Positions 1-5,050 are shown, numbered from the stretch's first letter. The stretch is DNA of 5,050 bases from Flavobacteriaceae bacterium (GCA_023301205.1 JALZVC010000079.1:1-5050), one strand, 5' to 3'. The notes: generated by a model not told the origin, from the letters alone. Numbers and translations: made by a program.

Positions 1-848
1 AGTCGCGCTCTATCCGGTAACTCATTCTTTTTACCATCGATATACACATAACCATCACGTACTTCTAGAGAATCTCCAGGAACACCTACACAACGTTTTA
101 CATAATTAGACTTCTTGTCAATAGGTTTATAGACTTTTTCTGCACAAGAAATAATATCTACACAATTATCTACTGGCCAGTTAAACACAACAATATCATT
201 ACGAGAAATATCTTGAAAACCAGGAAATCTAAAATAAGGTATCTCAGGATAAGAAAGATATGACTTTGCCTTTGTAAAAGGAATAGCATCGTGAACCATT
301 GGTAAGGCTACAGATGTCATTGGAGTTCTGGCTCCGTAATGAAATTTACTAACAAATAAGAAATCACCAACTAATAAAGTTTTTTCTAGAGAAGAGGTAG
401 GTATGGTAAAAGGCTGCATAAAGTACGTATGTACAATGGTTGCAGCAACAACAGCGAATAAAATAGAACTAATCCATTCTCCCGCAGCAGTTTTTGGTTG
501 AAGACTTCTATTTTCAATATATTTTACGTCCTGAGTATAGGCAATATAGTAGGTGTAAAAACCAAGCGATAGTAAGGCAAGCCAAGTATCTGCTGTAGAA
601 TTACGACCAAAACTTCTAATGGTCTCTACCCAAACCACTGGAAACATTATAAGGTTTACAATAGGGACAAATAACAGAATAGTCCACCACCAAGGTCTAT
701 TTATTATTTTCATTAAAACAACAGCATTATATACTGGTATTGCTGCTTCCCAGGCTTTTCTTCCTGCTTTCACGTATAATTTCCAAGTTCCTGCAAAGTG
801 TACTATTTGTACCACTAAAAAGAAAATAAACCATCCTGTCCAACTCAT
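1..848 (-). CDS. lepB: Signal peptidase I, flavobacterial long form (C-terminus outside window)
   Basis: Membrane-bound serine protease that removes signal peptides from proteins exported by Sec. The first 282 residues are visible. Residues 1-20, about 53-75 and about 86-104 are hydrophobic membrane segments forming an N-terminal extension of the DUF5684 kind. Another transmembrane helix at about 127-143 leads into the S26 peptidase domain. The IPTSSLEKTLLVGDF box at 149-163 aligns with the E. coli IPSGSMMPTL box, making Ser153 the nucleophile. YVKRCVGVPGD at 249-259 carries the general-base lysine, Lys251, so both catalytic residues are present. Flavobacterial LepB proteins are usually around 500 residues or more, so roughly half is missing here, cut only by the window edge. 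The ATG is fixed by an in-frame TAA upstream (in the dapB-lepB gap); no Shine-Dalgarno is seen, as is normal for Bacteroidota. It lies 45 bp after dapB on the same strand and is probably co-transcribed. Family assignment is firm. Confidence 0.95.
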   Translation of the reverse strand, partial: MSWTGWFIFFLVVQIVHFAGTWKLYVKAGRKAWEAAIPVYNAVVLMKIINRPWWWTILLFVPIVNLIMFPVVWVETIRSFGRNSTADTWLALLSLGFYTYYIAYTQDVKYIENRSLQPKTAAGEWISSILFAVVAATIVHTYFMQPFTIPTSSLEKTLLVGDFLFVSKFHYGARTPMTSVALPMVHDAIPFTKAKSYLSYPEIPYFRFPGFQDISRNDIVVFNWPVDNCVDIISCAEKVYKPIDKKSNYVKRCVGVPGDSLEVRDGYVYIDGKKNELPDRAR

Positions 849-865
849 ATCTATAATTCTATGTA

Positions 866-877
866 CTGCTTACGCAG
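866..877 (-). other. Small hairpin with GUAA tetraloop in the dapB-lepB gap
   Basis: In the transcribed (minus) sense this reads CUGC-GUAA-GCAG, a 4-bp stem closed by a GNRA-type GUAA tetraloop; a G-U pair can extend it by one. It sits 18 bases upstream of the lepB start, inside the 45-bp leader between dapB and lepB. No U-tract follows, so it is not an intrinsic terminator. It may be a translation or mRNA-stability element, or a worn copy of a short palindromic repeat (compare 3085-3100 and 3251-3264). The structure is visible but small, and any function is inference. Confidence 0.3.
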
Positions 878-893
878 CTATTTTTATTATTTC

Positions 894-1592
894 TTAAATT
901 CCGAGTACGTCTTTCATAGTAAAAATTCCTTTTTTATCTATGAGCCATTCTGCTGCTAGTATTGCTCCAAGCGCAAAACCATCTCTAGTATGTGCTTCGT
1001 GGGTAATACTTAATGTGTCTATTTTTGATACATAATCAATCGTGTGTGTGCCTTTAACGTCATCAATTCTTTTTGCTGAAATATTTAACACGTCACTATT
1101 GTCAGTTTCTAATGCCCATTCGTCAATGCTAGCATATTTCAGAAGACCTTCTGCCAACGTTATGGCTGTACCGCTAGGCGCATCTTTTTTTTCTGTATGG
1201 TGAATTTCTTCAATTTCTGGGATATACTCCTTATAAGGTGCCATTAATTGGGCGAGTTGTTCATTTAAATTGAAAAATAAATTTACTCCAATGCTGAAAT
1301 TAGACGCATAGATGAAACTTCCGTTACAAGATTCACATAGTTCTTTAACCGAACTGTAGTTATCAAGCCATCCAGTTGTGCCAGAAACCACAGGGATATT
1401 CGTATTAAAGCAAGTTGTAATATTAGCAACCGCTCGCTCAGGAGAAGAAAAATCTATTGCTACGTCTGCTGCCCCGAGATTACCTTTCATCTCAGTAGAC
1501 GAGGAGGTGTATACAATTTGGTGTCCCTTTGCTAAAGCCAGGCGCTCAATTGTTTTCCCCATTTTTCCGTAGCCAAGTAATGCTATTTTCAT
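894..1592 (-). CDS. dapB: 4-hydroxy-tetrahydrodipicolinate reductase
   Basis: Cytoplasmic NAD(P)H-dependent reductase of the diaminopimelate/lysine pathway. It converts hydroxy-tetrahydrodipicolinate to tetrahydrodipicolinate, feeding peptidoglycan and lysine synthesis. The product is 232 residues, shorter than the 273-residue E. coli enzyme but normal for the compact Bacteroidota form. An N-terminal Rossmann nucleotide-binding motif GYGKMGK is at residues 7-13. SGTTGW is at 70-75 and ASNFSIGVN at 96-104. The family signature EEIHHTEKKDAPSGTA spans 128-143, with His131/His132 and Lys135 matching E. coli His159/His160/Lys163. GTHTIDY at 181-187 belongs to the substrate-binding half. The ATG shares one base with the stop of the upstream DUF5683 gene (TAATG), which implies translational coupling. 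All key residues are present and nothing suggests decay. Confidence 0.97.
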   Translation of the reverse strand: MKIALLGYGKMGKTIERLALAKGHQIVYTSSSTEMKGNLGAADVAIDFSSPERAVANITTCFNTNIPVVSGTTGWLDNYSSVKELCESCNGSFIYASNFSIGVNLFFNLNEQLAQLMAPYKEYIPEIEEIHHTEKKDAPSGTAITLAEGLLKYASIDEWALETDNSDVLNISAKRIDDVKGTHTIDYVSKIDTLSITHEAHTRDGFALGAILAAEWLIDKKGIFTMKDVLGI

Positions 1593-2185
1593 TATAATTT
1601 AAAGGTTAAGGAAACGGTATAATTAGGTTTTGCCGTGAATTGATCTAAATCAACAGCAGGCGCGATGGATAAATCATCACTTATATCATATTGCCGTAAA
1701 TGTGCATCTACATTAGCATCAATGATGTTTAATGCATAAAAAGCAATTATAGTTACAAGACTGTAATCCTTGTTTTTTTGGGCACTAAGTTGCGCATCCA
1801 TTAAACGGTCGTTAGATATTATTGGCGTATCACCATCACCGAAAAATTCATCGTCTGTAAATCCAGCTAATCTACTTTTAAACGCATCTCTAAAACGGTT
1901 AAAATCATTTTGATTTCTAATATATAAAAAAACACCAGTCGCCATCCCAGCATATATAATAGGGATTTTCCAATATTTTTTATTGTAAGCTTGTCCTAAA
2001 CCCGGTATCACGGCAGAATAGAACGCTGCTCGTGATGGAGCTAGAGGATCGTAGAGTTCTTTAGAAAAAACGGTGTCTTTAGCGATGATAACACGTTCGT
2101 CTATTCCGAGTTTTTCATTATCAACCTGCCCGATTGCCGAAAACGAGAATAGAAATAACAGGATAAAGAAGCTGCTATTATTCAC
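1592..2185 (-). CDS. DUF5683 family membrane protein, GTG start
   Basis: Protein of 197 residues and unknown function, recognised as the DUF5683 protein that commonly sits between parB and dapB in Flavobacteriia. Residues 1-19 form a hydrophobic stretch ending in FSAIGQ, typical of an N-terminal signal peptide. A conserved block with SRAAFYSAVIPGLGQAYNKK at about 51-70 is followed by a hydrophobic segment at about 73-90 (IPIIYAGMATGVFLYI), probably membrane-spanning. A second hydrophobic patch lies at about 143-155 (VTIIAFYALNIID). The C-terminus NYTVSLTFKL resembles an outer-membrane-type beta strand ending, though this is only suggestive. The start must be GTG: an in-frame TAA lies two codons upstream and the next Met falls in the middle of the conserved region. 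The gene overlaps parB by 8 bp and dapB by 1 bp, so it is firmly in the operon. Envelope location is inferred; the function is not known to me. Confidence 0.85.
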   Translation of the reverse strand: MNNSSFFILLFLFSFSAIGQVDNEKLGIDERVIIAKDTVFSKELYDPLAPSRAAFYSAVIPGLGQAYNKKYWKIPIIYAGMATGVFLYIRNQNDFNRFRDAFKSRLAGFTDDEFFGDGDTPIISNDRLMDAQLSAQKNKDYSLVTIIAFYALNIIDANVDAHLRQYDISDDLSIAPAVDLDQFTAKPNYTVSLTFKL

Positions 2186-3083
2186 CTTTTAATTGTTTTA
2201 AAATACGTTTAAAATCATCTTGACTAGAAAAAGGAACTACTAATTGTCCTTTTCCATTAGCAGCCACCTTGATACTTACTTTACTATCTAATAAAGTGGA
2301 TAAGCTACTTTGTGCTTCTTTAGCAAATTTTGGTAAAGACTTCTTTTTTGAAGCCTTAGTCGTCGTTCCAGCACTTTTAAAGCCTCGTACCATAGCTTCT
2401 GTCTCTCGTACAGAAAGTTTGTTACTTAAAATCTTTTCATAGATATCAAGTTGCTGGTTTTGTTCTGCTACATTAATTAATGCTCGCCCATGACCCATTG
2501 AGATAAAACCATCACGCATCCCGGTTTGGATAATAGGATCCAATTTTAAAAGTCGTAAATAATTAGTAATCGTAGAGCGGTTTTTACCCACACGATCACT
2601 CATCTCTTCTTGTGTTAAATCTATATCTTCTATTAATCGCTGGTAGGATAATGCAATCTCAATAGGATCAAGATCTTCCCTTTGTATGTTTTCTACAAGT
2701 GCCATTTCTAGTGACTCTTGATCGTTTGCGATACGAATATAGGATGGTATGGTGTCTAAGCCAATAAGTTTAGACGCTCTAAAACGACGTTCACCACTTA
2801 CCAGTTGGTACTTGTTAAAACTTAGTTTTCGTACTGTGATTGGCTGTATTACACCCAACTCTTTAATGGAAGATGCCAGTTCGCGCAAGGCATCTTCATT
2901 AAAACTAGTACGGGGCTGAAAAGGATTCATCTCGATACTTGTAAGATCAAGTTCCACAATATTCCCTACCACTTTATCTGCATTCTTATCGTTAGCAGAT
3001 TTTATATCATTAGAGGGATCTTTCAGTAATGCTGAGAGTCCTCTTCCTAATGCTTGTTTTTTAGTTGCTTTTGCCATATTCAT
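2178..3083 (-). CDS. parB: Chromosome-partitioning protein ParB (CTP-dependent DNA clamp)
   Basis: Centromere-binding protein that loads at parS sites, slides as a CTP-gated clamp, and stimulates ParA to segregate chromosome origins. It has 301 residues. A basic N-terminus with LGRGLSALL (12-20) is the usual ParA-contact region. The ParB/Srx nuclease-like CTP-binding domain includes NPFQPR (53-58), GERRFR (97-102, the arginine patch that binds CTP) and ENIQRED (131-137). A helix-turn-helix parS-recognition domain lies at about 157-181 (TQEEMSDRVGKNRSTITNYL). A lysine-rich linker at about 235-255 leads to a C-terminal dimerisation domain at about 258-301. An alternative ATG two codons downstream (3077) gives MAKATKKQ and is equally plausible. 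It follows parA after an unusually long 267-bp gap and overlaps the DUF5683 gene by 8 bp. Confidence 0.97.
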   Translation of the reverse strand: MNMAKATKKQALGRGLSALLKDPSNDIKSANDKNADKVVGNIVELDLTSIEMNPFQPRTSFNEDALRELASSIKELGVIQPITVRKLSFNKYQLVSGERRFRASKLIGLDTIPSYIRIANDQESLEMALVENIQREDLDPIEIALSYQRLIEDIDLTQEEMSDRVGKNRSTITNYLRLLKLDPIIQTGMRDGFISMGHGRALINVAEQNQQLDIYEKILSNKLSVRETEAMVRGFKSAGTTTKASKKKSLPKFAKEAQSSLSTLLDSKVSIKVAANGKGQLVVPFSSQDDFKRILKQLKGE

Positions 3084-3084
3084 T

Positions 3085-3100
3085 GCTCGCGTATGCGGGC
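3085..3100. repeat. GC-rich imperfect palindrome just before parB
   Basis: GCTCGC-GTAT-GCGGGC: a six-pair stem with one T-G mismatch around a four-base loop, within a low-GC spacer and ending one base from the parB ATG. In the parB transcript (C-A mismatch) it would form a small leader hairpin that could affect ribosome access. It resembles short palindromes built on CGC/GCG cores that I recall being scattered between genes in marine flavobacteria, but copy number cannot be judged from one window. Confidence 0.35.
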
Positions 3101-3105
3101 ATCTT

Positions 3106-3113
3106 AAAACCTA
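3106..3113 (-). promoter_or_regulatory. Possible -7 box for an internal parB promoter
   Basis: On the minus strand this reads TAGGTTTT, close to the Bacteroidota -7 consensus TAnnTTTG with the last base different. It would start transcription about 15 bases before the parB ATG. I see no TTG element at the usual spacing upstream; the nearest TTTG is about 27 bp away, which is too far. Treat it as weak. Confidence 0.2.
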
Positions 3114-3216
3114 TTTTTTTATTTTTCTTAAGTAGTAACACCAAACCAGACACCCATTACTTCGGAAACACTAACGGTTGTTTTACTACCTAATAAAGAC
3201 TAACTGCTAATTATTT

Positions 3217-3254
3217 GTCATCTTCCATCTCCCAACTCCCAGCTTCCCAATTCC
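3217..3254. repeat. Degenerate tandem heptad repeat, G-rich on the transcribed strand
   Basis: On the plus strand the units are GTCATCT, TCCATCT, CCCAACT, CCCAGCT, then T-CCCAATT-CC: about five 7-base units with consensus YCCANCT. On the parA-parB sense strand this gives three GGG tracts with GG on both sides and 4-5 base loops. That pattern could form a two-tetrad G-quadruplex. Heptanucleotide tandem repeats of similar style (STRR) are known between genes in cyanobacteria; whether this one belongs to a repeat family is unknown. Confidence 0.5.
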
Positions 3255-3264
3255 TTAAGCGGAA
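3251..3264. repeat. Near-palindrome TTCC-N6-GGAA abutting the heptads
   Basis: TTCCTTAAGCGGAA is a near-palindrome with TTCC/GGAA arms around TTAAGC. It overlaps the end of the heptad array. It shares the CGCTTA word (minus strand) with other small palindromes in the window and could be a shortened copy of a larger palindromic repeat. Only the arms are directly supported. Confidence 0.25.
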
Positions 3265-3350
3265 CGGTCTTTACTCTGAATAACTATTTTCAATATATAA
3301 TCACCTGTTTCGCACGCCTGTCACATTTTCGCGTAAGCTGAATCCTTTTC

Positions 3351-4115
3351 TTATATATTTTTTTTAATCAACTCTTCTGCTAGGCTCAAATAATTATTTG
3401 CTCCTTTACTCGTGGCATCATAACTAATGATGCTCTCTCCATAACTAGGTGCTTCACTTAAACGCACATTACGCTGAATGATTGTCTTAAAAACCATCGC
3501 ATCAAAATGTTTATTCACTTCTTCTACCACTTGATTTGATAGGCGCAAACGAGAATCAAACATCGTTAACAATAATCCTTCAATATCTAATTCTGCGTTA
3601 TGAATTTTCTGAATGCTCTTAATAGTGTTTAAAAGTTTACCCAATCCTTCTAGCGCAAAATACTCGCACTGGATAGGTATCATCACACTATCTGCTGCTG
3701 TTAGGGCATTAAGCGTAAGTAGCCCCAATGATGGTGCGCAGTCAATGATGATGTAGTCGTATTTTTCTTTAAGGTGACTTATTGCTTTTTTGAGCATATA
3801 CTCACGCGCTTCTTTATCTACTAGTTCTATCTCTATCGCCACAAGATCAATGTGGGCAGGAATAATATCTAAGTTAGGAGAACTAGTTGCAACAATCGCA
3901 TCTTCTGCAGCTACAGAATGTTCTAGCAACTGGTAAGTACCTTTTGTAACAGATTCCACATCAATCCCTAAACCAGATGAAGCATTTGCCTGCGGATCTG
4001 CGTCTATTAAGAGCACTTTTTTCTCTAAAACTCCCAACGAGGCCGCTAGGTTTATAGATGTAGTCGTTTTACCAACGCCACCTTTCTGATTTGCAATTGC
4101 AATTATTTTGCCCAT
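3351..4115 (-). CDS. parA: Chromosome-partitioning ATPase ParA (Soj family)
   Basis: ATP-dependent DNA-binding Walker ATPase that dimerises on the nucleoid and is released by ParB, driving origin segregation. It has 254 residues from the chosen ATG. The deviant Walker A motif KGGVGKTT is at residues 11-18, with signature Lys11 and Lys16. Walker A' LLIDADPQ at 35-42 carries the catalytic Asp40, and Walker B YIIIDCAPS at 121-129 carries Asp125. The late RNVRLSEAPSYGES segment at about 214-227 includes arginines of the non-specific DNA-binding surface. The frame stays open to a TTG at 4148, but the ATG at 4115 gives the standard MGKIIAIANQKGGVGKTT start. The likely promoter box (4138-4145) also lies inside that extra 33 bases, so the longer start is rejected. 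The absence of an N-terminal HTH marks a chromosomal ParA. It is the first gene of the minus-strand cluster. Confidence 0.97.
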   Translation of the reverse strand: MGKIIAIANQKGGVGKTTTSINLAASLGVLEKKVLLIDADPQANASSGLGIDVESVTKGTYQLLEHSVAAEDAIVATSSPNLDIIPAHIDLVAIEIELVDKEAREYMLKKAISHLKEKYDYIIIDCAPSLGLLTLNALTAADSVMIPIQCEYFALEGLGKLLNTIKSIQKIHNAELDIEGLLLTMFDSRLRLSNQVVEEVNKHFDAMVFKTIIQRNVRLSEAPSYGESIISYDATSKGANNYLSLAEELIKKNI

Positions 4116-4130
4116 TAATGTTTGTAAATT

Positions 4131-4190
4131 TGTAGTGTAAAAGTACAATTATTTAGGTGATTACTACACCATAATTGTTAACATGTAGTG
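4131..4190. promoter_or_regulatory. Three TGTAGT words across the parA promoter (possible operator)
   Basis: TGTAGTG occurs at 4131-4137 and 4184-4190, and the inverted word ACTACA at 4163-4168. The last two form an inverted repeat with a 15-base spacer that contains the 8-base palindrome TGTTAACA (4176-4183). Relative to the proposed parA -7 box, one copy falls at the expected transcription start and one at the expected -33 region. That is where an autorepressor would bind. The repeats are seen directly; the operator role is inference, and chance recurrence in AT-rich DNA is possible. Confidence 0.35.
4138..4145 (-). promoter_or_regulatory. Probable parA promoter, -7 element
   Basis: The minus strand reads TACTTTTA, matching the Bacteroidota -7 consensus TAnnTTTG except for the last base. 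It lies 22 bases upstream of the ATG, giving a leader of about 15 nt (ACAAATTTACAAACATTA-like, A-rich, without Shine-Dalgarno), typical of Flavobacteriia. No clear TTTG -33 element is present. Confidence 0.45.
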
Positions 4191-4245
4191 AACATAATTA
4201 AGTAGATAAGTATAAGTGTTTTCTGAAATGTTAGTAAATAAAAGT

Positions 4246-4253
4246 TACTTTAT
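4246..4253 (+). promoter_or_regulatory. Weak -7-like box ahead of the candidate RNA
   Basis: TACTTTAT matches four of the six fixed positions of TAnnTTTG. Transcription starting about seven bases downstream would begin at 4258-4260, at the foot of the stem of the structure at 4256-4337. No -33 TTG element is visible at normal spacing, so the support is mostly positional. Confidence 0.2.
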
Positions 4254-4255
4254 TC

Positions 4256-4337
4256 AAAAGAGACCTGATATACCAAAAAAAGTTTAACTCTTGTGTGCTA
4301 GACAAAGTAAGTTGATCAAATCCTTCAGGTCTTTTTT
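4256..4337 (+). ncRNA. Candidate structured small RNA closed by a long stem with U-tract
   Basis: A 13-pair closing stem joins AAAAGAGACCTGA (4256-4268) to TCAGGTCTTTTTT (4325-4337), with eight perfect inner pairs, one G-U and four A-U. Inside, a second hairpin is possible: TTAACT (4284-4289) with AGTTGA (4310-4315), then TTGT (4291-4294) with ACAA (4302-4305), closing a seven-base loop GTGCTAG. The 3' arm runs into six T residues, like an intrinsic terminator. No plus-strand gene upstream needs terminating, since parA is divergent. A free-standing RNA of about 80 nt is therefore reasonable. The minus strand also forms the stem but with only a CTTTT tail, so termination of transcription toward parA is less likely, though not excluded. 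It is not a tRNA. I cannot match it to a named RNA family. Confidence 0.4.
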
Positions 4338-4600
4338 ATTCTTTACTATTAAATAGTTCGCCTTACTAGCTTTAAAGGTTATTGTATAATTGGCTTTTAA
4401 TTATAAATCTTGTGCTAACTTATATTCCCAATTTAACGTGTTATTAGTTACATTGTGATTAAACTGTAATACACTTTATCCTTTTCTCCCAAAAAAATCC
4501 CTGAGGCAAGAAAATAAATACCATCAGTCAGTTGTCATATATTTAAGCTTAACATTTTTTTTCAAATCGTTACGGTTTATTATGAAACGGCTTGATTTTC
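4338..4600. other. AT-rich intergenic region without a recognisable gene
   Basis: About 260 bp with stops in every frame; the longest peptides from ATG are under 20 codons. It contains a perfect 10-base palindrome TTAAGCTTAA (4543-4552). A weak nested inverted repeat is also present (AAATC 4564-4568 with GATTT 4594-4598, GTTT 4575-4578 with AAAC 4585-4588). No promoter, RNA gene or mobile-element end is convincing. Confidence 0.6.
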
Positions 4601-4601
4601 A

Positions 4602-4630
4602 AAAAAGAAGTGTTAAAATCACTTCTTTTT
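4602..4630 (-). terminator. Intrinsic terminator of the GNAT acetyltransferase gene
   Basis: A perfect 11-pair stem, AAAAAGAAGTG (4602-4612) with CACTTCTTTTT (4620-4630), has a seven-base loop. In the minus sense the GAAGTG/CACTTC core is followed by six U residues, and the stem begins 11 bases after the acetyltransferase stop codon. The A/T symmetry means it could also work on plus-strand transcripts. It isolates the acetyltransferase from the parA cluster. Confidence 0.85.
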
Positions 4631-4641
4631 CTTAAGAGGAC

Positions 4642-5050
4642 TTAATAGCTATAGACCACACAAGGATTCAACTCTGGAGTGTTTATTAATGCAGGATGAT
4701 CAAATTCTCCCACTTTTTTCATCCCAATTTTTTGCATCACGTTTATTGAAGATGTGTTGGTCTGCGATGCGACAGAAATAATAGTTTTTATTCCTAATTT
4801 TTCTTTTGCCAAAGCTAAGCAAGCCTTAGCAGCTTCTGTTGCATAACCCTTGCCCCAAGCTGCTTTCTCTAATCGCCAGCCTATATCTACGTTAGGCGTA
4901 AATGGGCTCGCATACGTTTGCATTAGCATCCCACAGAATCCAATAAATGCTCCAGTTTCTTTGACCGCTACTGCATAGTACGTGTAGCCGTCTTGCTCGT
5001 ATCTTTCTTGAAAACGTGCTATAAGTTTTTTGGTTTCTTCTTTAGTTAAG
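4642..5050 (-). CDS. GNAT family N-acetyltransferase, RimJ/RimL-like (N-terminus outside window)
   Basis: Acetyl-CoA-dependent acetyltransferase of the Acetyltransf_3 (RimJ/RimL) type. The last 135 residues are visible and the frame is open to the window edge, so the true start is beyond 5050; the internal ATG at 4929 is not the start. The visible part begins with an amphipathic helix (LTKEETKKLIARF). Strands around YYAVAVKETGAFIGFCGM (visible residues 24-41) follow. Motif A then comes as DIGWRLEKAAWGKGYATEAA (about 55-74), whose WGKGYA turn binds the acetyl-CoA pyrophosphate. Motif B is NTSSINVMQKIGMKKVGEFDHP (about 98-119). Typical RimJ/RimL proteins have 165-180 residues, so about 35-45 are missing. 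The substrate cannot be told; close relatives modify ribosomal protein termini, antibiotics or small metabolites. The gene ends at its own terminator and is separate from the par operon. Confidence 0.9.
   Translation of the reverse strand, partial: LTKEETKKLIARFQERYEQDGYTYYAVAVKETGAFIGFCGMLMQTYASPFTPNVDIGWRLEKAAWGKGYATEAAKACLALAKEKLGIKTIISVASQTNTSSINVMQKIGMKKVGEFDHPALINTPELNPCVVYSY

Larger units (their letters stand above)
3084..3350. other. 267-bp non-coding spacer between parA and parB
   Basis: No open frame of useful length starts here on either strand; the longest minus-strand peptides from ATG are under ten codons. The stretch holds a degenerate heptad array (3217-3254) and GC-rich imperfect palindromes at 3085-3100, 3251-3264 and about 3327-3339. 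A weak promoter-like box lies at 3106-3113. No clean intrinsic terminator follows the parA stop: a run of A precedes any stem in the transcribed sense. In many bacteria parA and parB abut or overlap, so a gap of this size is noteworthy, and the repeats suggest it grew by insertion. Confidence 0.7.

Noticed and set aside
619..897. Plus-strand open frame of 92 codons
   Set aside because: It lies opposite lepB and the dapB end; the encoded peptide has no family features and the minus-strand genes are certain.
1378..1572. Plus-strand open frame of 64 codons
   Set aside because: It is the antisense shadow of the dapB N-terminal nucleotide-binding region.
3306..3316. parS-like half-site TGTTTCGCACG in the parA-parB spacer
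   Set aside because: Only TGTTTC matches the left arm of the parS consensus TGTTTCACGTGAAACA; the centre and right arm are absent.
4116..4148. Longer ParA beginning at the TTG at 4148
   Set aside because: It adds 11 residues not typical of the family, and overlaps the likely -7 promoter box; the ATG at 4115 gives the standard N-terminus.
4261..4333. tRNA gene suggested by the 7-bp AGACCTG/CAGGTCT ends at about 72 nt spacing
   Set aside because: There is no GG-containing D loop, no TTCRA T-loop at the right place, no proper anticodon stem, and the closing helix extends well beyond seven pairs into a T-run.
4543..4552. Perfect palindrome TTAAGCTTAA
   Set aside because: Ten-base palindromes are not rare in AT-rich DNA, and nothing near it (promoter box or gene start) gives it a role.
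4564..4598. Nested inverted repeat as a second terminator or RNA
   Set aside because: The stems are only 4-5 pairs with large mismatched internal loops, and there is no U-tract in a useful place.
4582..4634. Plus-strand 17-codon frame starting ATGAAACGG
   Set aside because: It is too short, runs through the terminator stem, and has no start signals; the coding appearance comes from the inverted repeat.

Overview
The window looks like a chromosomal stretch from a marine-type member of the Flavobacteriaceae (Bacteroidota). The grounds are low GC, A-rich translation starts without Shine-Dalgarno sequences, proteins resembling flavobacterial versions of ParA, ParB, DapB and a long signal peptidase I with an N-terminal membrane extension, and the gene order parA-parB-DUF5683-dapB-lepB. 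That order is familiar from Flavobacteriia. The genus cannot be fixed from this sequence; Dokdonia-like or Leeuwenhoekiella-like relatives are a guess.

All five recognised protein genes of the main cluster are on the minus strand, so transcription runs from high to low coordinates. ParA (4115 to 3351) comes first. A 267-bp non-coding spacer follows, then ParB (3083 to 2178), a DUF5683 membrane protein (overlapping ParB by 8 bp, GTG start), DapB (1-bp TAATG overlap), and signal peptidase I LepB (45-bp gap, cut by the left window edge). The tight overlaps indicate translational coupling from parB to dapB. The cluster joins chromosome segregation (ParA/ParB), lysine and diaminopimelate synthesis for the cell wall (DapB), and protein export (LepB). 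This suggests co-expression of growth and envelope functions rather than a single pathway.

To the right of parA, 4116-4641 holds no convincing protein gene. It contains a probable parA promoter overlapped by three copies of a TGTAGT word, a long imperfect stem-loop ending in a U-tract at 4256-4337 (candidate small RNA or terminator), about 260 bp of AT-rich sequence with nothing recognisable, and a strong intrinsic terminator at 4602-4630. That terminator belongs to a minus-strand GNAT acetyltransferase whose N-terminus lies beyond the right edge.

Most of this window is ordinary housekeeping sequence. The less ordinary parts are the non-coding ones: the parA-parB spacer, with a degenerate G-rich heptad array and small GC-rich palindromes, and the candidate structured RNA upstream of parA. 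I see no mobile element, CRISPR array, tRNA, rRNA or defence system, and no clear case for a new biological system.
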